Positions 18,294 through 28,419 of a stretch of DNA of 64,000 nucleotides are shown piece by piece. Position numbers and translations under genes: made by a program. The stretch is from Acinetobacter tibetensis. Lineage in GTDB: Bacteria > Pseudomonadota > Gammaproteobacteria > Pseudomonadales > Moraxellaceae. The notes beneath the pieces are model-generated. The model saw only the letters and a program-made list of their open reading frames with translations, was not told the DNA's origin and did not search any database. The first letter of the stretch is position 1, and every line of letters starts with the position of its first letter. The DNA lies in NCBI RefSeq assembly GCF_023824315.1, contig NZ_CP098732.1:3286001-3350000 (forward strand), written 5' to 3'.

Positions 18294-18983
18294 ATGAAAA
18301 TACAAATTCTCTTGGCATCGGCGCTGTTATTCAGTGCGACTACTTTTGCAAAACCCATTACCACCAGCAGTTCAAGCTCAGAACAGGCTGGGTATAGTTT
18401 TGGCTATTTAATGGGTCGTACCAATGCCGAATCAATGAAAGATTTAAATCTCGAAGCCTTCATTCAAGGGCTCAGAGAGGCCGCTCAGGGCAAAGAGGCT
18501 TCATTAACAGATGAAGAAATGGCACGCGTCCTAACCCAATATAAAAAACAGGCAGAAGCCCAACAACTGATTGAATTAAGAAAACAAGCTGAAGAAAATA
18601 GCAAGATCGGGACAGCCTTTTTAGCAGAGAATGCTAAAAAGGCTGGCATGCAAACCACGGCGTCAGGATTACAATATCAAGTGCTTAAAGCAGGCACAGG
18701 AAAAACCCCGAAAGTCAGCTCAAAAGTTAAAGTGGATTATGAAGGTCGTCTGATTGATGGCACCATTTTCGATAGCTCGATTGCACGTCAACAGCCTGCC
18801 GAATTCCAAGTCAATCAAGTCATTCAAGGCTGGACCGAAGGCTTACAATTAATGAAAGAAGGGGCTAAATATCGCTTCTTTATTCCTGCTCATCTCGCCT
18901 ATGGTCAGATTGGTTCTGGCGATATTATCGAGCCGAACAGCACGCTAATTTTTGATGTCGAATTATTACAAGTACTGCCTTGA
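18294..18983 (+). CDS. fklB: FKBP-type peptidyl-prolyl isomerase, FklB/Mip-like, secreted
   Basis: A 229-residue paralogue of the preceding gene, with a cleavable signal peptide (KIQILLASALLFSATTFA, cut likely after AKP). The FKBP_N dimerisation domain (SEQAGYSFGYLMGRTNAESM) precedes the FKBP domain ([44 protein letters not shown]). A strong ribosome site (AGGAAGG) lies eight bases before ATG. It has its own terminator, so the two FKBP genes are probably separate transcripts. It resembles Mip-type periplasmic foldases; the precise client is unknown. Confidence 0.88.
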   Translation: MKIQILLASALLFSATTFAKPITTSSSSSEQAGYSFGYLMGRTNAESMKDLNLEAFIQGLREAAQGKEASLTDEEMARVLTQYKKQAEAQQLIELRKQAEENSKIGTAFLAENAKKAGMQTTASGLQYQVLKAGTGKTPKVSSKVKVDYEGRLIDGTIFDSSIARQQPAEFQVNQVIQGWTEGLQLMKEGAKYRFFIPAHLAYGQIGSGDIIEPNSTLIFDVELLQVLP

Positions 18984-19013
18984 AAAAAAGGGACTGATCA
19001 CAGTCCCTTTTTT
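18984..19013 (+). terminator. Terminator after fklB
   Basis: A 13-bp A/T-flanked stem, AAAAAAGGGACTG and CAGTCCCTTTTTT, has loop ATCA and lies directly after the stop codon. Confidence 0.88.
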
Positions 19014-19072
19014 CGTTCTAAATCAATTCACCGTAGCAAGCATTGAGTTTAGATTTCAATTTAAAATCAGAC

Positions 19073-20614
19073 TTATGGGCGTAAATCACGCGGACGGAAA
19101 CCCATTACAATTAATCCGATCAGGTAAGCCACAACGCCAACGACGCACAAGCCAATCACTTCGGCCACACGCAACCATTGGGATAAGCTACCGTCATACC
19201 AAGTTAAGCCATAAGCCAATGCAGCAATCATGACAATATTAGCCACAGCATATTGTAAAAACAGCTTTTTCCAATGCGAACCAAAGCGGAAAATATGACG
19301 TTTATGCAAGTAGAAGTACAACATGCCTGCATTGACTAAAGCCGAACCAGAAGATGCCATTGCCAATGCCATGTGTTCGGCCTGCCAATCAATCAATTTA
19401 AAGAAACCAATAAACACCACGTTCAAAATAGCATTTGCTGCTACCGCCATTAAACCAACACGTACTGGGGTTTTGGTATCTTGCTGCGCATAAAACCCGG
19501 GTGCAAAGACTTTAATCAACATGAAAGCAATGACCCCTGCACTCATACACTGTAAAGCCAGCGCTGTCATTTGCGTATCTTCTACAGTGAATTCACCCCG
19601 TTGAAACAAGGCTTGAATAATCGGGGTCGAAAGCATAAACAAAGCAATACTAGCAGGAAGCCCAACCAAAACAATGACTTTGGCAGCCCAGTCCATCATG
19701 CCACGGAATTTATGTTGATCTTGTTCCGCGTGTCGTGCCGACAATGACGGCAAAATGACCGTTCCGATGGCAACGCCAATCAGGCCCAATGGTAACTCGG
19801 TCATACGCTCCGCACTATATAGCCATGACACAGAACCATCCTGCATAAAGGATGCCCAAATGGTATTCAGCAGTAAATTAATCTGCGTCACGGATACCCC
19901 AAACAACGCTGGCAGCATCAACTTCATGATGCGGTCGACACCTTCGTGCTTAAAATCAACCTTCGGTGGAATTAATAAATTTTTGCGCCAAAGTTCTGGA
20001 ATCTGAATCGCAAGCTGTAACACCCCCGCCACGACCACTGACCAACCCAAGGCCATAATCGGTTCAGCCATATACGGTGTGAGCCACCATGCTCCCGCAA
20101 TCATTGCCACATTAAGGAGGACTGGCGAAAATGCAGGCGAAGCAAATGAGCCATAACTGTTCAAAATACTGCTGGCAAAGGCGGTCAGTGACATGAACAT
20201 TAAATATGGAATGGTGAGGCGGAACATGCTCACGGCCAGATCAAATTTCTCTGGATCTGAATGGAAACCCGGCGCATAGATATACAAAATTGCTGGCGCG
20301 GCCACCATCGCGATAAATGTCAGCAAGGTCATGACCGTCAGTAAACCACCAAATACACGACTGATGAGAATTTGGACTTCTGCATGTGTCTTACTGGTTT
20401 TATATTCGGTCAGTACAGGAATAAAGGCTTGTGAAAAGGCACCTTCCGCGAATAGGCGCCGAAAAAAATTGGGGATACGGAAAGCAACCACAAATGTATC
20501 GAAATCCTTCCCTGCACCAAAGACATTGAGCAAGACGATATCACGTACTAATCCGAGTACACGAGACAACATGGTCATTGCACTGACAATAAAGGTCGAT
20601 CGCCAAAGCGCCAT
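19073..20614 (-). CDS. murJ: MurJ lipid II flippase
   Basis: A 513-residue membrane protein with 14 predicted segments. It starts ALWRSTFIVSAMTMLSRVLGL and has the MurJ/MviN signatures RVLGLVRD and RIPNFFRRLFAEGAFSQAFIPV. It flips lipid II across the inner membrane for peptidoglycan synthesis and is normally essential. ATG 20614 is chosen over GTG 20623 because GGGTGGA lies four bases upstream and the family N-terminus fits. Confidence 0.95.
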   Translation of the reverse strand: MALWRSTFIVSAMTMLSRVLGLVRDIVLLNVFGAGKDFDTFVVAFRIPNFFRRLFAEGAFSQAFIPVLTEYKTSKTHAEVQILISRVFGGLLTVMTLLTFIAMVAAPAILYIYAPGFHSDPEKFDLAVSMFRLTIPYLMFMSLTAFASSILNSYGSFASPAFSPVLLNVAMIAGAWWLTPYMAEPIMALGWSVVVAGVLQLAIQIPELWRKNLLIPPKVDFKHEGVDRIMKLMLPALFGVSVTQINLLLNTIWASFMQDGSVSWLYSAERMTELPLGLIGVAIGTVILPSLSARHAEQDQHKFRGMMDWAAKVIVLVGLPASIALFMLSTPIIQALFQRGEFTVEDTQMTALALQCMSAGVIAFMLIKVFAPGFYAQQDTKTPVRVGLMAVAANAILNVVFIGFFKLIDWQAEHMALAMASSGSALVNAGMLYFYLHKRHIFRFGSHWKKLFLQYAVANIVMIAALAYGLTWYDGSLSQWLRVAEVIGLCVVGVVAYLIGLIVMGFRPRDLRP

Positions 20615-20707
20615 CGTATCCACCCAGTTAAAAAATTAGTCGCTATTGTAATGAAACTTGTGAAGAAAAATCGTTGTTAAATGATTAACCTCAACGGAAA
20701 TGTCTCT

Positions 20708-21283
20708 TTATTTTGAGTTCTTTATCTGTTGCACCAAGCTTCTGAACTTCACCCAATCAAAGTAAGGACCTGGGTCAGTTTTGCGCCCTGGTGCAATATC
20801 AGAGTGCCCTGCCACATGCTGTTGTATCGCTGGATAAGCCTGTTGCAAACTCACCACCACTTGCGCCAAAACCTGATATTGCAGGGTTTCAAAGGCACAG
20901 TCATCGCTTCCTTCGAGTTCAATTCCGATGGAATAATCATTACATTCCTGCTGCCCTAAATATGAAGAGCGTCCTGCATGCCAAGCCCGTTGCTGAAAAT
21001 TCACAAATTGTAGTACCTCTCCAGTACGTAAAATCAGCAGATGTGCCGAAACCTTCAGGTCTTGAATGGTTTCAAAGTAGGGGTGTTGCGTTGAATCTAG
21101 CTGGTTCTGGAAAAATTGCTGGATATAGCCTCCCCCAAACTGCGACGGCGGTAAACTGATATTATGAATCACCACCAATTCAATTTTTGCCTCTGCTGGT
21201 CGCTGATTAAAATTGGGCGATGGAATTTGCTTCGCACCGATGAGTTGACCATCGACAACCTGAAAAGACGAGCGCTGCTGCAT
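20708..21283 (-). CDS. ampD: AmpD 1,6-anhydro-N-acetylmuramyl-L-alanine amidase
   Basis: A 191-residue cytoplasmic amidase of the amidase_2 family. VVIHNISLPPSQFGGGYI carries the first zinc histidine, HAGRSSYLG and NDYSIGIELEGSD lie in the middle, and GHSDIAPGRKTDPGPYFDW carries the second zinc ligand and catalytic residues. It cleaves stem peptides from anhydromuropeptides in cell-wall recycling and so lowers the inducer of AmpC-type beta-lactamase where AmpR exists. It is separated from murJ by 93 bases and may share its transcript. Confidence 0.93.
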   Translation of the reverse strand: MQQRSSFQVVDGQLIGAKQIPSPNFNQRPAEAKIELVVIHNISLPPSQFGGGYIQQFFQNQLDSTQHPYFETIQDLKVSAHLLILRTGEVLQFVNFQQRAWHAGRSSYLGQQECNDYSIGIELEGSDDCAFETLQYQVLAQVVVSLQQAYPAIQQHVAGHSDIAPGRKTDPGPYFDWVKFRSLVQQIKNSK

Positions 21284-21431
21284 AATCCATTCCTCGCTAT
21301 ATTGAAGCTTTATTTATAAGTACACCATGCTAAAACTTTCATCATAAAATCTCAAATCTACGGCATAAACTGTAAAGAACAATGTTAAGATAACGCGCAA
21401 TTTTCATGGGTTAAAAAGACACGGAAAGACT

Positions 21432-22277
21432 ATGAGTATTTCTCCAACGCTGCTTGAACAATCAATTCAAATCAATATTCAACAAGCACTCCAAGAAGAC
21501 ATTGGTGATGGGGATATTACGGCCTTATTAACCCCCGAAGATGAGCAAGCGACTGCAACCATCATTAGTCGCGAAGACATGATTCTTGCAGGTCAACCTT
21601 GGGTGGATGCCTTAATTCAGGCTTTTGATGCTTCAGTTCAAGTCACTTGGTTAAAACAAGACGGCGATAAAGTTGCAGCCAATGAAGCATTTCTAAAGCT
21701 TGCAGGCTCAGCGCGCAGTCTACTGACCGTCGAGCGCCCTGCGCTGAACTTTATTCAGACTTTATCTGCGGTTTCGACCAAAACTGCTGATTATGTCAAA
21801 CAGCTAGATGGTTTAAACACCAAATTGCTCGATACTCGCAAAACCCTACCAGGTTTACGTATTGCGCAGAAATATGCCGTTGCAGTAGGCGGTGGGCAAA
21901 ATCATCGCTTAGGCTTATTTGATGCATTCTTAATTAAAGAAAATCACATTATGGCAGCAGGTGGCATTGCCGAAGCCATTGCCAAAGCCCATCAGATTGC
22001 GCCGGGCAAACCTGTCGAGGTTGAAGTTGAAACTTGGGATGAACTTAATCAAGCCCTTGAAGCCAAAGCGGATATTGTGATGCTGGATAATTTTAGTCAG
22101 CAACAAATGATTGATGCCGTCCAACATGTCGCAGGTCGTTGCAAATTAGAAGCATCGGGTAACATCACCATTGATAATTTACGCCAAGTTGCCACGACTG
22201 GCGTTGACTATATTTCAATGGGTGTACTGACTAAAGATGTCAAAGCGATTGATTTATCGATGCGTTTTAATGGCTAA
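21432..22277 (+). CDS. nadC: NadC nicotinate-nucleotide pyrophosphorylase (carboxylating)
   Basis: A 281-residue quinolinate phosphoribosyltransferase. LQEDIGDGDIT and the catalytic region TRKTLPGLRIAQKYAVAVGGGQNHRLGL are present, with KENHI, VEVEVETWDEL and LEASGNIT forming the PRPP and quinolinate site. It makes nicotinate mononucleotide in de novo NAD synthesis. It is divergent from ampD; the 148-base gap holds both promoters. Length and motifs are normal. Confidence 0.95.
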   Translation: MSISPTLLEQSIQINIQQALQEDIGDGDITALLTPEDEQATATIISREDMILAGQPWVDALIQAFDASVQVTWLKQDGDKVAANEAFLKLAGSARSLLTVERPALNFIQTLSAVSTKTADYVKQLDGLNTKLLDTRKTLPGLRIAQKYAVAVGGGQNHRLGLFDAFLIKENHIMAAGGIAEAIAKAHQIAPGKPVEVEVETWDELNQALEAKADIVMLDNFSQQQMIDAVQHVAGRCKLEASGNITIDNLRQVATTGVDYISMGVLTKDVKAIDLSMRFNG

Positions 22278-22405
22278 TAATTGATCAGATTCTAGTGGTC
22301 ACTGTTAAACGTGATCACCAATTTTGAATCTATATAAAGTGCATTGAAAATAATCTTGAAAGTTCTATAATCCTGAGCTGCCTTTCTCCTCCCTCAACAT
22401 CTGTT

Positions 22406-24247
22406 ATGAATATCTGGAAACAGCAACTTTTATTTTTGCTGATTGCCCTCGTGTCTGTGGCCTTTTTCTGCCTTTATCCTGCCCTTCCACGCATCCTGAA
22501 TAATCCCGAGCAGTATCTTCAGCTCAATGGCGCAAAAATTGTCATTTCAGTGCTGATTAATTACGCCCTGATTTCCTTTATTTACTTATTGTTCAGAAAA
22601 ACCTTTATTACCATTTTTTTTAGTCAGTTTATTTTTTTATTACTGATTTTTATCAATACACAAAAAGAAAAATACTTATCGGCCAGTTTAGTGCCTAGCG
22701 ATTTCTTATTGATTAAAGAAACCTTTGTTGTTGCACCTTGGTTACTTAAATTTTCGGTCCTATCAGGGGCTGCTGTATGTATTGCCCTTATGGTCTTTCT
22801 CTACCGTAAAGAACGGCTTGAGAAAAAACGCCTGTTTTTCTCAAATGCTTTACTGTCTCTTTTCGGTTTAGGACTTTTTGTTAGCGCAAATTTTAGTAAT
22901 AACTTTGGTCAGTTATGTAAACAAAACCAGCTCGGCTGGCTATGTGAATATCGACAAGCTTTTCCCAACACCAAAGGTGATTGGATCGGTGATCATCTCA
23001 CCATTCAAAAAATTGGTTTTATTCCCTTCTTTTTTTCAAAATCTATGGATAGTCTGAATACTCGGCTATTTAATACCGAAAATATTCCTGAACCCACCAT
23101 CAAAGCGCTATATACACCTTTTAGCACAACTCCACCTGTGCTCAAGGCGCAACAGCAACAGCCCAATATTGTAATAATTATGAGCGAGGCACATTGGGAT
23201 GCACGTCAGTTGGGCAAAAGTATTCCGCAGAACATCACCCCAACACTTGATCGCTACCAAACCTCAAGTTTGCTTTCGCCAAGTTTTGGTGGCGGTACAG
23301 CCAATGTGGAATTTGAAGTCCTGACCAGTTTGAATATCTATTTAAATCATAATGAATTGATGTATGTGTCCAAACTGAAACGCCCCACTTATTCCTTGGC
23401 CACTTATTTGAATAGTTTGGGTTATGACACCACTGCCATGCACAACAGCGGTAAGTTTTTTTACAACCGCAACACGGTTTATCAAAACTTAGGCTTTAAT
23501 CGCTTTACTTCGCTGGAAAATATGACCAGTGCACAAGATCGTGCCAAATATATCAATCAGGCGGGTTGGGCAACGGATGATTTACTCTATCAATCCATTC
23601 ACAAGCAACTGAAACAAACGGAACAACCGCAATTTATTTATGCCATTACAGTCGAAAATCACTTTAACTACAATGATGATCGTTATGGTAAAGATCATTT
23701 CAACATTGATCAGCAAGGCCTCAGTGAGCGTTCCAAACGCCAACTCAACACCTATCTGACTGGCTTACAGCGTGCGGATCAACATGTTGAACAATTACTG
23801 CAAGATTTAAAACAACTTGAACGCCCAACCCTTGTAATTTTCTTTGGTGATCATTTACCAAACTTGGGGCAAGTCTATGATGACTATCATTTCTTTGCTT
23901 CAGCTCAGGAAAAAGCTGAAAAGAAAGATGTGAAGTTTTTTAGCACACCTCTAGCCGTCTGGAGTAACTACCCAATTGATCGCAGTCTTTTCCAGCAAAA
24001 AAATATTGCAGCACATTTTCTTGCGCCTAAGGTGCTGACAGCGGCTCAATTGCCACTGCCCCCTTATTACCAATTTATCCAAGCTGTAAATGCCTGTTAT
24101 AGTGCCATTCATCAAACTGGGGTCGAACTCAATCCTGAATGTAAATATCCGCATCCGCAATTGTTAAACCAATACAAAGATTTAAATATGGATGTGCTGA
24201 ATGGGAAGAATCATAGTTATCAACTGCTGACTCAAAAGGCATCTTAA
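22406..24247 (+). CDS. LtaS-type sulfatase-fold phosphoglycerol (or phosphoethanolamine) transferase
   Basis: A 613-residue inner-membrane enzyme. Five N-terminal membrane segments lie within residues 1-170, followed by an extracytoplasmic sulfatase domain. Metal and catalytic residues are visible as E261 (IIMSEAHWD), T298 in GGGTAN (the nucleophile position of LtaS) and GDH near residue 482. In Gram-positives this fold polymerises lipoteichoic acid; in Gram-negatives relatives such as OpgB modify periplasmic glucans. No Gram-negative substrate is evident here. No good Shine-Dalgarno precedes ATG 22406. It stands alone between nadC and a small lipoprotein gene on the other strand. Confidence 0.8.
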   Translation: MNIWKQQLLFLLIALVSVAFFCLYPALPRILNNPEQYLQLNGAKIVISVLINYALISFIYLLFRKTFITIFFSQFIFLLLIFINTQKEKYLSASLVPSDFLLIKETFVVAPWLLKFSVLSGAAVCIALMVFLYRKERLEKKRLFFSNALLSLFGLGLFVSANFSNNFGQLCKQNQLGWLCEYRQAFPNTKGDWIGDHLTIQKIGFIPFFFSKSMDSLNTRLFNTENIPEPTIKALYTPFSTTPPVLKAQQQQPNIVIIMSEAHWDARQLGKSIPQNITPTLDRYQTSSLLSPSFGGGTANVEFEVLTSLNIYLNHNELMYVSKLKRPTYSLATYLNSLGYDTTAMHNSGKFFYNRNTVYQNLGFNRFTSLENMTSAQDRAKYINQAGWATDDLLYQSIHKQLKQTEQPQFIYAITVENHFNYNDDRYGKDHFNIDQQGLSERSKRQLNTYLTGLQRADQHVEQLLQDLKQLERPTLVIFFGDHLPNLGQVYDDYHFFASAQEKAEKKDVKFFSTPLAVWSNYPIDRSLFQQKNIAAHFLAPKVLTAAQLPLPPYYQFIQAVNACYSAIHQTGVELNPECKYPHPQLLNQYKDLNMDVLNGKNHSYQLLTQKAS

Positions 24248-24251
24248 GTTT

Positions 24252-24413
24252 TTATGATGCTGTTGAATCTTTTGAACTTTGCTGATCTTGTTGTGAGGGA
24301 TGAGAGGTTTGATCCCAAGCAGATACCGTTTGTTTTAATTCAGCAGGACGCGGATCACAGGCCATTAATGCAAAGGTCACCACTGCACAAAACAGTATAA
24401 AGAATTGAGCCAT
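24252..24413 (-). CDS. Small predicted lipoprotein
   Basis: A 53-residue frame starts AQFFILFCAVVTFALMAC, a short hydrophobic signal with a lipobox-like LMAC. The remainder is a polar Ser/Gln-rich tail. TTGGAG lies nine bases before ATG 24413. A longer frame to 24443 exists but lacks a comparable ribosome site. It is convergent with the sulfatase gene, four bases apart. No function is recognised. The -2 Met of the lipobox is unusual, so lipidation is uncertain. Confidence 0.5.
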   Translation of the reverse strand: MAQFFILFCAVVTFALMACDPRPAELKQTVSAWDQTSHPSQQDQQSSKDSTAS

Positions 24414-24520
24414 AAATTCATGCTCCAATAAAATGAATGGCATGAAGTTTACATAACGATCATGAGCATAAAATTAAGTGCATGTTATGGATTGATCTTG
24501 ATTTGATTAGGTTTTGTAAT

Positions 24521-24550
24521 AAAAAAATGCACCCTGATGGGTGCATTTTT
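24521..24550 (-). terminator. Terminator after rph
   Basis: AAAAATGCACCC pairs with GGGTGCATTTTT around a TGAT loop. The stem is flanked by A and T runs, so it could work in both directions. It lies 24 bases after the rph stop. Confidence 0.85.
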
Positions 24551-24573
24551 AATGTTTTACATGATTAAGCGTA

Positions 24574-25290
24574 TTACCAACCCAAAGCTTCTTGCTGCTT
24601 CTGGATCAGCGCTTGAATGCCTTTTTCAGCCATTTCTAACATGTCATTGGTTTGAGTACGGGTAAACGGTTTATCTTCCGCAGTGCCCTGAATTTCAATA
24701 AACTCGCCTGCTTGCGTCATGACAACATTCAAGTCGGTCTGGCAGTTTGAATCTTCTTCATAGCACAAATCTAACAATACTTCGTCTTTAAAAATGCCGA
24801 CAGAAATAGCAGCAACTAAGCCTTTTAATGGATCATGCTTAATTTTCTTTTGTTCAAGCAAAACATTCATGGCATCAACTAATGCAACTGCTGCACCTGT
24901 AATCGCAGCAGTACGTGTGCCACCATCGGCCTGAATCACATCACAGTCAATGGTAATGGTATTTTCACCCAGTTTTTTTAGATCGATCATGGCACGTAAG
25001 CTACGACCAATCAAACGTTGGATTTCTTGAGTACGTCCAGACTGTTTACCACGTGCCGCTTCACGGTCACTACGGGTATGCGTTGAACGTGGCAACATAC
25101 CGTACTCTGCGGTTACCCAACCTTGTCCTTTGCCTTTCAAGAAACGCGGTACAGAATTATCAATACTGGCAGTACATAGCACTTTGGTGTGGCCAAATTC
25201 AACCAGCACAGAACCTTCAGCATAACGTGTGTAATTGCGGGTAATTTTTACATCACGTAATTGATCTAGAGTACGTTGGTCGATACGCAT
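24574..25290 (-). CDS. rph: RNase PH
   Basis: A 238-residue phosphorolytic 3'-5' exoribonuclease involved in tRNA 3'-end maturation. [20 protein letters not shown] at the start, [19 protein letters not shown], the [16 protein letters not shown] phosphate/RNA site and [12 protein letters not shown] are all intact. The length is normal for the family, so this is not the truncated form found in E. coli K-12. Confidence 0.95.
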   Translation of the reverse strand: MRIDQRTLDQLRDVKITRNYTRYAEGSVLVEFGHTKVLCTASIDNSVPRFLKGKGQGWVTAEYGMLPRSTHTRSDREAARGKQSGRTQEIQRLIGRSLRAMIDLKKLGENTITIDCDVIQADGGTRTAAITGAAVALVDAMNVLLEQKKIKHDPLKGLVAAISVGIFKDEVLLDLCYEEDSNCQTDLNVVMTQAGEFIEIQGTAEDKPFTRTQTNDMLEMAEKGIQALIQKQQEALGW

Positions 25291-25483
25291 AATTCGCCTT
25301 TAATCTTGACAGGAATTCGTTGCGCACAAGTATAGCAGATGCAATCTCGTCAAATGGGATATCCACAATCCTGTCATCAAAAAACCCCGTTGAATAACAT
25401 GCCACGACTTTTTACCCCCAATTTCTGCTGTTTTTTTGGACAAAAAATTTGTTAAACTCTATCAAAACCAGTCGAGAGCTATT

Positions 25484-26110
25484 ATGTCGATTAGAGATGA
25501 ACGTAAACAACAAAGTCGCCAAGCCCTGCTGGATGCTGTCTTAAGTTTAAGTTCATCAGGAATTTCTTTTAGCAGCATGAGTTTGCGAGAAATTACGCGC
25601 CATGTTGGTTTGGTTCCAACGGCGTTTTATCGTCACTTTTTAGATAAAAATCAGCTCGGTTTAGAGTTAATTGATCAAGTTGCCCTACAACATAAACGGG
25701 TCTTGCATGAACTCAAGTTAGCCTCCTTACTCCAACAACATACCGACATAGAACCTCGCCTAGATCAGTTTTTTACAGCCGTACAACAACATCCTGAATG
25801 GTGGATTTTTATTAGTGCTGAACGTTGGGGCGGCAGTGCTTTATTACGCTATGCGATTGCCCGAGAAATTGAGTATCTGATTGAAGATTTGAGTGATGAA
25901 CTGAGTGAAGTTGAACCTACTTATGCTGTTCAAGACCTTCAAGTACTGGCTAATCTGCTGATTAATTTATCTTTTAATTGGGCCATGTCTTGGATTAATT
26001 TAATGGTTAGCACCGACACCCCACAACTGATACAGCAACGGCTAAGTTTTAAAAATCAAACCGTTCAACAAATAGAGTTGCTGTTTCGGGGCATCATCCA
26101 TAAGAAATAA
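25484..26110 (+). CDS. TetR-family regulator, FabR/DesT-like
   Basis: A 208-residue repressor. The start ATG 25484 (SIRDERKQQSRQALLDAV) is preferred over an in-frame upstream TTG. The helix-turn-helix SLREITRHVGLVPTAFYRHFLDKNQLG closely follows FabR/DesT, regulators of unsaturated fatty acid synthesis that bind acyl-CoA. The C-terminal half (LEPRLDQFFTAVQQHPEWWIFISAERWGG) also fits. No desaturase or fab gene is adjacent, so its target is inferred from similarity. It is divergent from rph and stands alone, with a shared bidirectional terminator facing dsbA. Confidence 0.75.
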   Translation: MSIRDERKQQSRQALLDAVLSLSSSGISFSSMSLREITRHVGLVPTAFYRHFLDKNQLGLELIDQVALQHKRVLHELKLASLLQQHTDIEPRLDQFFTAVQQHPEWWIFISAERWGGSALLRYAIAREIEYLIEDLSDELSEVEPTYAVQDLQVLANLLINLSFNWAMSWINLMVSTDTPQLIQQRLSFKNQTVQQIELLFRGIIHKK

Positions 26111-26147
26111 AGGCTTCTGCCTATCCTTGATCCAGAAAAGCTCTCAT

Positions 26148-26176
26148 AAAAAAACCTGCAACAATGCAGGTTTTTA
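26148..26176. terminator. Bidirectional terminator between fabR-like gene and dsbA
   Basis: AAAAACCTGCA pairs with TGCAGGTTTTT around an ACAA loop, with A and T runs on both sides. It lies between two convergent genes. Confidence 0.88.
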
Positions 26177-26188
26177 ACACTTCACAGA

Positions 26189-26806
26189 TTATTTGGCTTT
26201 ACGCTCTTTCTCAACCAAGTAGCTCACGACTTGCGTCACTTTGGCATCTTCACCCTGTACCACATATTTACCATTCACCACCACCGCAGGCACACCTGTT
26301 AACTGGTATTGTCTAGCCAGTTGCTGTGATTGAGCAACTTTCGAGGTAATCATAAATGAGTTAAACATGCTGTTAAATTTAGCTTCAGGAACCCCATATT
26401 TGCTAAAGAATTTCGCTTGCGATTTTTGATCAAAAATCTGTTGACCATTCACATGGATCGCATGGAACAAGGGTAAATGGGTCTTTTGACGTACACCTAA
26501 TGCCTCAGAGACATAGTAACCACGTGCACCTTGCTCCCACACTGGGTTCATGGATGCTGGGGTACGCACAAAACGCACATCTTTTGGAATATTTTTTAGC
26601 CAAGTCTGCATATGTGGTTCTAACTTAAAGCAATGTGGGCAACCATACCAAAAGAATTCACGCACTTCGATTTTTCCTGGCACTTCAACTTTGCCTGGGT
26701 TGGCGACTACCGTATAGTCCTTGCCTGCAACAAAATTCGCTGCCATAACACTACCAGAAAATGCAAATACGGCCGTTGCAAGGCTACCCAAAAGGAATTT
26801 TTTCAT
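26189..26806 (-). CDS. dsbA: DsbA periplasmic thiol:disulfide oxidoreductase
   Basis: A 205-residue protein with a signal peptide (LLGSLATAVFAFSGSVMA, cut likely after VMA). The active site is GCPHCF near residue 55 and the cis-proline loop is TGVPAVVV. It introduces disulfides into exported proteins. The helical insertion domain has the normal length. Confidence 0.93.
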   Translation of the reverse strand: MKKFLLGSLATAVFAFSGSVMAANFVAGKDYTVVANPGKVEVPGKIEVREFFWYGCPHCFKLEPHMQTWLKNIPKDVRFVRTPASMNPVWEQGARGYYVSEALGVRQKTHLPLFHAIHVNGQQIFDQKSQAKFFSKYGVPEAKFNSMFNSFMITSKVAQSQQLARQYQLTGVPAVVVNGKYVVQGEDAKVTQVVSYLVEKERKAK

Positions 26807-26983
26807 TGCGTTTGTTGTCCTCTAAATCATTATGATGAGCTTATGCGAAAACTATAAAACAATTTAGTCGATTTCGTTTTCCTTCTGTGAACTTTTTTAC
26901 TGCTTTTATCGCTTTTTTTAGAATTAACGCTACACTAGCCCTATTGATCTTTATACCAAAACAACTTGATTGAGGTGGCGCAG

Positions 26984-27700
26984 ATGTCGCAATTAAATGT
27001 TGATCCGCAAGAAATTGCCAAATTTGAAGCCTTCGCTGCTATATGGTGGGATCAGCATTCTGAATTCCGACCGCTCCATCAAATTAACCCGCTACGCCTC
27101 AATTGGATTGATGAACGCGCCAATGGTCTTGCTGGGAAAAAAGTGCTCGACGTGGGCTGTGGTGGTGGCATCTTGGCAGAAAGCATGGCACGCCGTGGTG
27201 CAAATGTACTTGGCATTGATATGGGCGTAGCACCACTGAATGTTGCACGGATTCATGCCGAACAAGAAGGCGTACAAAATATCGAATATCGCCAAATTCC
27301 AGTGGAAGAATTAGCCAAAGAGCAAGCAGGTCAATACGATGTGGTGACCTGTATGGAAATGCTGGAACACGTGCCAGACCCTGCCTCGATTATTCAAGCC
27401 TGCCAAACGCTGGTAAAGCCGGGTGGACAGGTGTTTTTCTCAACCATTAACCGCAATCCCAAGGCCTATTTATTTGCCATTATCGGTGCAGAATATATTT
27501 TAAGAATGTTAGCCAAAGGCACGCATGATTATCATAAATTTATTAAGCCATCGGAATTGGCGCATGATATTCGTCAAGCAGGACTTAACCTGAAAGACAT
27601 GACAGGATTACATTATAATCCGCTGACGAAACGCTACTGGTTGGCACCGAATGTCGATGTGAACTATATGGTCTACACCGTAAAAGCAGGTGCAGAATGA
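26984..27700 (+). CDS. ubiG: UbiG ubiquinone O-methyltransferase
   Basis: A 238-residue SAM-dependent methyltransferase. [21 protein letters not shown] is the UbiG hallmark, [16 protein letters not shown] is the SAM site and [11 protein letters not shown] and [12 protein letters not shown] follow. GAGGTGG lies six bases before ATG 26984, so the upstream in-frame ATG at 26966 is rejected. It catalyses both O-methylations of ubiquinone synthesis. Its stop overlaps the next start by four bases (ATGA). Confidence 0.95.
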   Translation: MSQLNVDPQEIAKFEAFAAIWWDQHSEFRPLHQINPLRLNWIDERANGLAGKKVLDVGCGGGILAESMARRGANVLGIDMGVAPLNVARIHAEQEGVQNIEYRQIPVEELAKEQAGQYDVVTCMEMLEHVPDPASIIQACQTLVKPGGQVFFSTINRNPKAYLFAIIGAEYILRMLAKGTHDYHKFIKPSELAHDIRQAGLNLKDMTGLHYNPLTKRYWLAPNVDVNYMVYTVKAGAE

Positions 27701-28386
27701 AAGCCGTTCTGTTCGATCTCGATGGTACTTTAATTGATACTGCTGCGGACTTCATTCGTATTATTCAAGGCATGTGTCGTGATGCAGGTCGTGAAGTGGT
27801 CGATGCTGCGCTCATTCGAACCCAAGTGTCTGAAGGCGCGCGCGCCATGGTCAAACTGGTCTATCCAGAACTTGAAGTGGATGATCCCCTTTTTCTGACG
27901 CATCGCCAACGCTTTCTCGATTTATATGGCGCTGAGATTGCAGTGGATACCGACCTATTTATGGGGATGTCTCCGCTTTTGGCAGAATTAGAGCAACACA
28001 ATATTCCATGGGGGATTGTCACCAACAAACCCCGCGGACTCAGTGAGTCTTTACTGGCTGCGCTGAACCTGACCGAACGTTGTGCCGTATTGGTTTGCCC
28101 TGAAGATGTCAGTAAAACCAAGCCTGATCCTGAACCAATGTATCTTGCAGCACAACAATTGCAACTGCCAGCAGAACAATGTATTTATGTGGGTGATCAT
28201 CCACGGGATATCGATGCAGGTCGCAATGCTCAGATGTACACCATCTTGGCGGCGTATGGTTACTTACCCTTGGCGCACAAAGATGACCTTGCTGCATGGC
28301 AAGCCAATTGTATTGTGAACACCGTGACCGAATTACAACACGTGATTCAACAAAAACTCACGCTCAACAGTGCTATAAATACATAA
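27697..28386 (+). CDS. mupP: HAD phosphatase, MupP-like (MurNAc-6-P phosphatase) or Gph
   Basis: A 229-residue HAD hydrolase of the Gph/PGP type. [10 protein letters not shown] at residues 6-15 holds the nucleophile aspartate, TNKPRGL is motif II, KPDPEPM carries the lysine and [11 protein letters not shown] the acidic motif. Sequence alone would give phosphoglycolate phosphatase. The order ubiG - this gene - yciK is that of Pseudomonas, where the middle gene is MupP, the N-acetylmuramate-6-phosphate phosphatase of the AmgK/MurU peptidoglycan recycling pathway. That function is therefore favoured. Translation is coupled to ubiG. Confidence 0.75.
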   Translation: MKAVLFDLDGTLIDTAADFIRIIQGMCRDAGREVVDAALIRTQVSEGARAMVKLVYPELEVDDPLFLTHRQRFLDLYGAEIAVDTDLFMGMSPLLAELEQHNIPWGIVTNKPRGLSESLLAALNLTERCAVLVCPEDVSKTKPDPEPMYLAAQQLQLPAEQCIYVGDHPRDIDAGRNAQMYTILAAYGYLPLAHKDDLAAWQANCIVNTVTELQHVIQQKLTLNSAINT

Positions 28387-28419
28387 ACTTGATGAAGTAA
28401 AAATAAGAAGGAGGTGACC

